A stretch of DNA of 8,048 nt, from positions 1 through 8,048 of the forward strand of contig URZG01000090.1 in assembly GCA_900552325.1 (NCBI GenBank). Direction: 5' to 3'. Positions 6,799-8,048 of this stretch are shown here, in pieces. Source of the DNA: an uncultured Porphyromonadaceae bacterium. GTDB lineage: Bacteria > Bacteroidota > Bacteroidia > Bacteroidales > Muribaculaceae. The notes beneath the pieces are model-generated. The model saw nothing but the letters and a program-made list of their open reading frames with translations, was not told the origin of the DNA and made no database searches. Position 1 is the stretch's first letter, and each line of letters opens with the position of its first letter. The translations under genes and the position numbers were made by a program.

Positions 6799-6890
6799 AC
6801 TTCCTCAGAGAATCGATCTTATTCCGAAAACAGGATGGCACATACACGGCAACGTCCGAAAATGAACGTTCAATCGCCCCTACATAAGTA
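6799..6890 (-). repeat. Third, diverged and inverted copy of the core-1 unit (core 2)
   Basis: Read on the + strand, CTTATTCCGAAAACAGGATGG (6818 on) aligns with the complement of 5817-5835 (CTTATTCCAAACAACGG). GTCCGAAAATGAACGTTCAA then aligns with TTCCGAAAGACGAATGTTCAA, the complement of the start of core 1, and both continue into CTACAnAAG. By eye the match is roughly two thirds identical over about 90 bases. The orientation is opposite to core 1, so the D side corresponds to the A side. Confidence 0.65.
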
Positions 6891-6903
6891 TGTTAAAACC
6901 AGT

Positions 6904-7014
6904 GTTCGGTCGAAGACCGTAGCTGTGGTTGCCCCTTGATAAGGCGCGTCAGCGCCGGTTCATGGGGGAAATTCAGGTTGTCCCACAATGGGCAGCCTTG
7001 AAGAGGCTGATTAT
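6904..7014 (-). repeat. Hairpin cassette D (reverse)
   Basis: GTTCGG leads into H3 (6907-6919), H2 (6932-6967, the exact complement of H2 in A and C) and H1 (6993-7009), ending CTGATTAT. The linker carries GTTGT-CCC-ACAAT (6977-6989), the same small hairpin as in C. The C and D linkers are therefore related, whereas those of A and B are not. Confidence 0.9.
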
Positions 7015-7150
7015 GAACGGTGCTAAATATCAGTGAGTTATAGTGGAGTTTCGGCATTGTATTGATCTGCTGCAGAATGGTAGGAAGGGGTGATATTGGA
7101 CCTGGGATGGCCGGAAGATAAGGGTGGTTTGGCGAGATATGTATAAGAGT
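7015..7150. other. Spacer between the element and the trpS promoter, no gene seen
   Basis: Mixed-composition sequence with no convincing ORF, tRNA or hairpin. In particular there is no T-box-like leader before trpS. The short + frame starting at 7124 is out of frame with trpS and appears spurious. Confidence 0.4.
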
Positions 7151-7181
7151 TTTTATAAAAAAGTTTTTTTTCTTAACTTTG
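7151..7181 (+). promoter_or_regulatory. Promoter of trpS
   Basis: TTTT at 7151-7154, 19 bases, then TAACTTTG at 7174-7181. This is a near-full match to the Bacteroidetes promoter pattern, ending 24 bases before the trpS ATG. trpS therefore has its own promoter downstream of the element and does not depend on it. Confidence 0.65.
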
Positions 7182-7205
7182 TGGGAAATAAAAGAATAGA
7201 TTACA

Positions 7206-8048
7206 ATGGAAAAAGTGATACTTACCGGCGACCGTCCTACCGGGCGCCTGCATCTGGGACATTATGTTGGTTCGCTCCGCCGCCGCGTGGAGTTGCAGAA
7301 TTCCGGCGAATATGATAAGATCTTTATTTTTATCGCTGATGCCCAGGCTCTTACCGATAACGCCGATAATCCCGAGAAGGTGCGCCAGAATGTTATCGAG
7401 GTGGCGCTTGACTATCTCTCGGTGGGGCTTGACCCGACAAAATCCACTCTGTTTGTGCAGACTCAGGTGCCGGAACTGTGTGAACTGGCGTTCTATTACA
7501 TGAATCTGGTTTCGGTGTCGCGTGTGCAGCGTAACCCTACTGTCAAGACCGAGATACAGATGCGCGGCTTCGAGAAATCCATCCCGATGGGATTCTTCAG
7601 CTATCCCGTGAGCCAAGCCGCCGACATAACCGCTTTCAAGGCCACGACGGTACCGGCCGGCGAGGACCAGTCGCCTATGATCGAGCTGACACGCGAGATC
7701 GTGAACCGTTTCAACTATATCTACGGCCCCACGCTCGTTGAACCTGAAATCCTGCTCCCCGACACGGCTGTGTGTCAGCGTCTGCCGGGAACCGATGGCA
7801 AGGCGAAGATGAGCAAGTCGCTCGGCAACTGCATCTATCTTTCTGATACACCCAAGGAGGTGAAGAAGAAGGTCAACAGCATGTACACTGACCCGGAGCA
7901 CCTCACCATCGACTCCCCCGGACACCTTGAAGGGAACTGCCCGTTCATCTACCTCGATGCCCTCGCGACCGACGAGCAGGTGGCCCGCTTCACCTCCGAC
8001 TACAAGACTCTCCAGGAGATGAAAGACCACTATACCCGCGGCGGCCTC
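7206..8048 (+). CDS. trpS: Tryptophanyl-tRNA synthetase, N-terminal 281 residues (cut by the window end)
   Basis: Class I aminoacyl-tRNA synthetase that charges tRNA-Trp with tryptophan using ATP, in the cytosol. The frame is open to the last base, giving 281 of an expected 330-350 residues. The N-terminal ATP-binding signature is GDRPTGRLHLGHYVGSL (8-24), with the HIGH-type motif HLGH at 16-19. The Rossmann-fold substrate segment includes DAQALTDN (45-52) and the AGEDQ motif (151-155). The second class I signature is KMSKSLG (201-207). The anticodon-binding helical region begins after that and is truncated by the window. The ATG at 7206 follows AT-rich DNA and begins just before the conserved N-terminal motif, so the start is well supported. 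The gene is preceded by its own promoter; the upstream mobile-like element does not interrupt it. All diagnostic residues are present. Confidence 0.97.
   Translation, partial: MEKVILTGDRPTGRLHLGHYVGSLRRRVELQNSGEYDKIFIFIADAQALTDNADNPEKVRQNVIEVALDYLSVGLDPTKSTLFVQTQVPELCELAFYYMNLVSVSRVQRNPTVKTEIQMRGFEKSIPMGFFSYPVSQAADITAFKATTVPAGEDQSPMIELTREIVNRFNYIYGPTLVEPEILLPDTAVCQRLPGTDGKAKMSKSLGNCIYLSDTPKEVKKKVNSMYTDPEHLTIDSPGHLEGNCPFIYLDALATDEQVARFTSDYKTLQEMKDHYTRGGL

Larger units (their letters stand above)
5558..7014 (+). mobile_element. IS200/RAYT-like element: transposase inside two inverted hairpin-cassette arms
   Basis: The layout is cassette A (5558-5668, forward), core 1 (5669-5978), cassette B (5979-6091, reverse), transposase (6113-6556), cassette C (6559-6673, forward), core 2 (6674-6903), cassette D (6904-7014, reverse). 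The outer limits are set by the last bases shared between A and D (ATAATCAGCC and its complement); true insertion ends and target duplications are not visible. The island is visibly more AT-rich than the flanking genes. It is flanked by the fba hairpin and the trpS promoter region, so it occupies an intergenic gap without damaging a gene. Y1 transposases of the IS200/IS605 and RAYT groups recognise hairpins in single-stranded DNA, and the cassettes are good candidates for such sites. Whether the whole block moves as one unit, or is a domesticated transposase with repeats, is undecided. Confidence 0.7.

Noticed and set aside
6674..6903. TnpB-type guide RNA (omega RNA)
   Set aside because: No tnpB or IscB gene is present in the window, so there is no basis for an associated guide RNA despite the IS200/IS605-like transposase.
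5558..7014. CRISPR array or diversity-generating retroelement
   Set aside because: There are only four cassettes, in alternating orientation with unequal spacing, and no cas gene, reverse transcriptase or template/variable repeat pair.
7015..7205. T-box or tryptophan-responsive leader before trpS
   Set aside because: The promoter box lies only 24 bases from the ATG, leaving almost no leader, and no T-box motif or Trp-rich leader peptide is visible.
7173..8030. 285-residue open frame on the - strand, opposite trpS
   Set aside because: Shadow of trpS. The + frame has the HLGH and KMSKS signatures and simply runs off the window, so it is the real gene.

Overview
The window looks like the chromosome of a Bacteroidales bacterium, most likely a fairly GC-rich gut lineage such as Muribaculaceae; the family name is an inference. 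Four observations support this. Several start regions carry the Bacteroidetes -7 promoter box TAnnTTTG. Start codons lack strong Shine-Dalgarno sequences and are often preceded by A-rich DNA. The respiratory genes end in nuoM-nuoN. The housekeeping proteins have a Bacteroidales character.

Layout. (1) Positions 1-1880, + strand: the end of a complex I operon, with the C-terminal part of NuoM and complete NuoN, closed by a hairpin terminator near 1908-1943. (2) 2101-4147, - strand: a two-gene unit converging on nuoN. It encodes a YitT-type inner-membrane protein followed 16 bases later by a secreted, probably outer-membrane beta-barrel protein with a GTG start. (3) 4349-5347, + strand: class II fructose-bisphosphate aldolase, divergent from yitT, with a TAnnTTTG box on each strand of the shared 201-base intergenic region and a long hairpin after the gene. 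(4) 5558-7014: an AT-richer, mobile-element-like island. (5) 7206 to the end, + strand: trpS, cut by the window edge.

The island is the unusual part. One intact IS200/IS605-like HUH (Y1) transposase (6113-6556) sits at the centre of a nested structure. Four copies (A, B, C, D) of a roughly 110-base cassette of three consecutive hairpins are arranged A> <B tnp C> <D. The 36-base middle hairpin is identical in three copies and has one change in the fourth. A-B and C-D each enclose a non-coding core. The A-B core holds two diverged 102-base tandem units and a good Bacteroidetes-type promoter aimed at the transposase. The C-D core holds one further diverged unit in inverted orientation. The locus therefore reads as a transposase flanked by two approximately 450-530 base inverted arms. 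It resembles REP/RAYT systems but has larger, triple-hairpin units and structured cores. I do not recognise a described element with this architecture, and I cannot run a search to confirm that.
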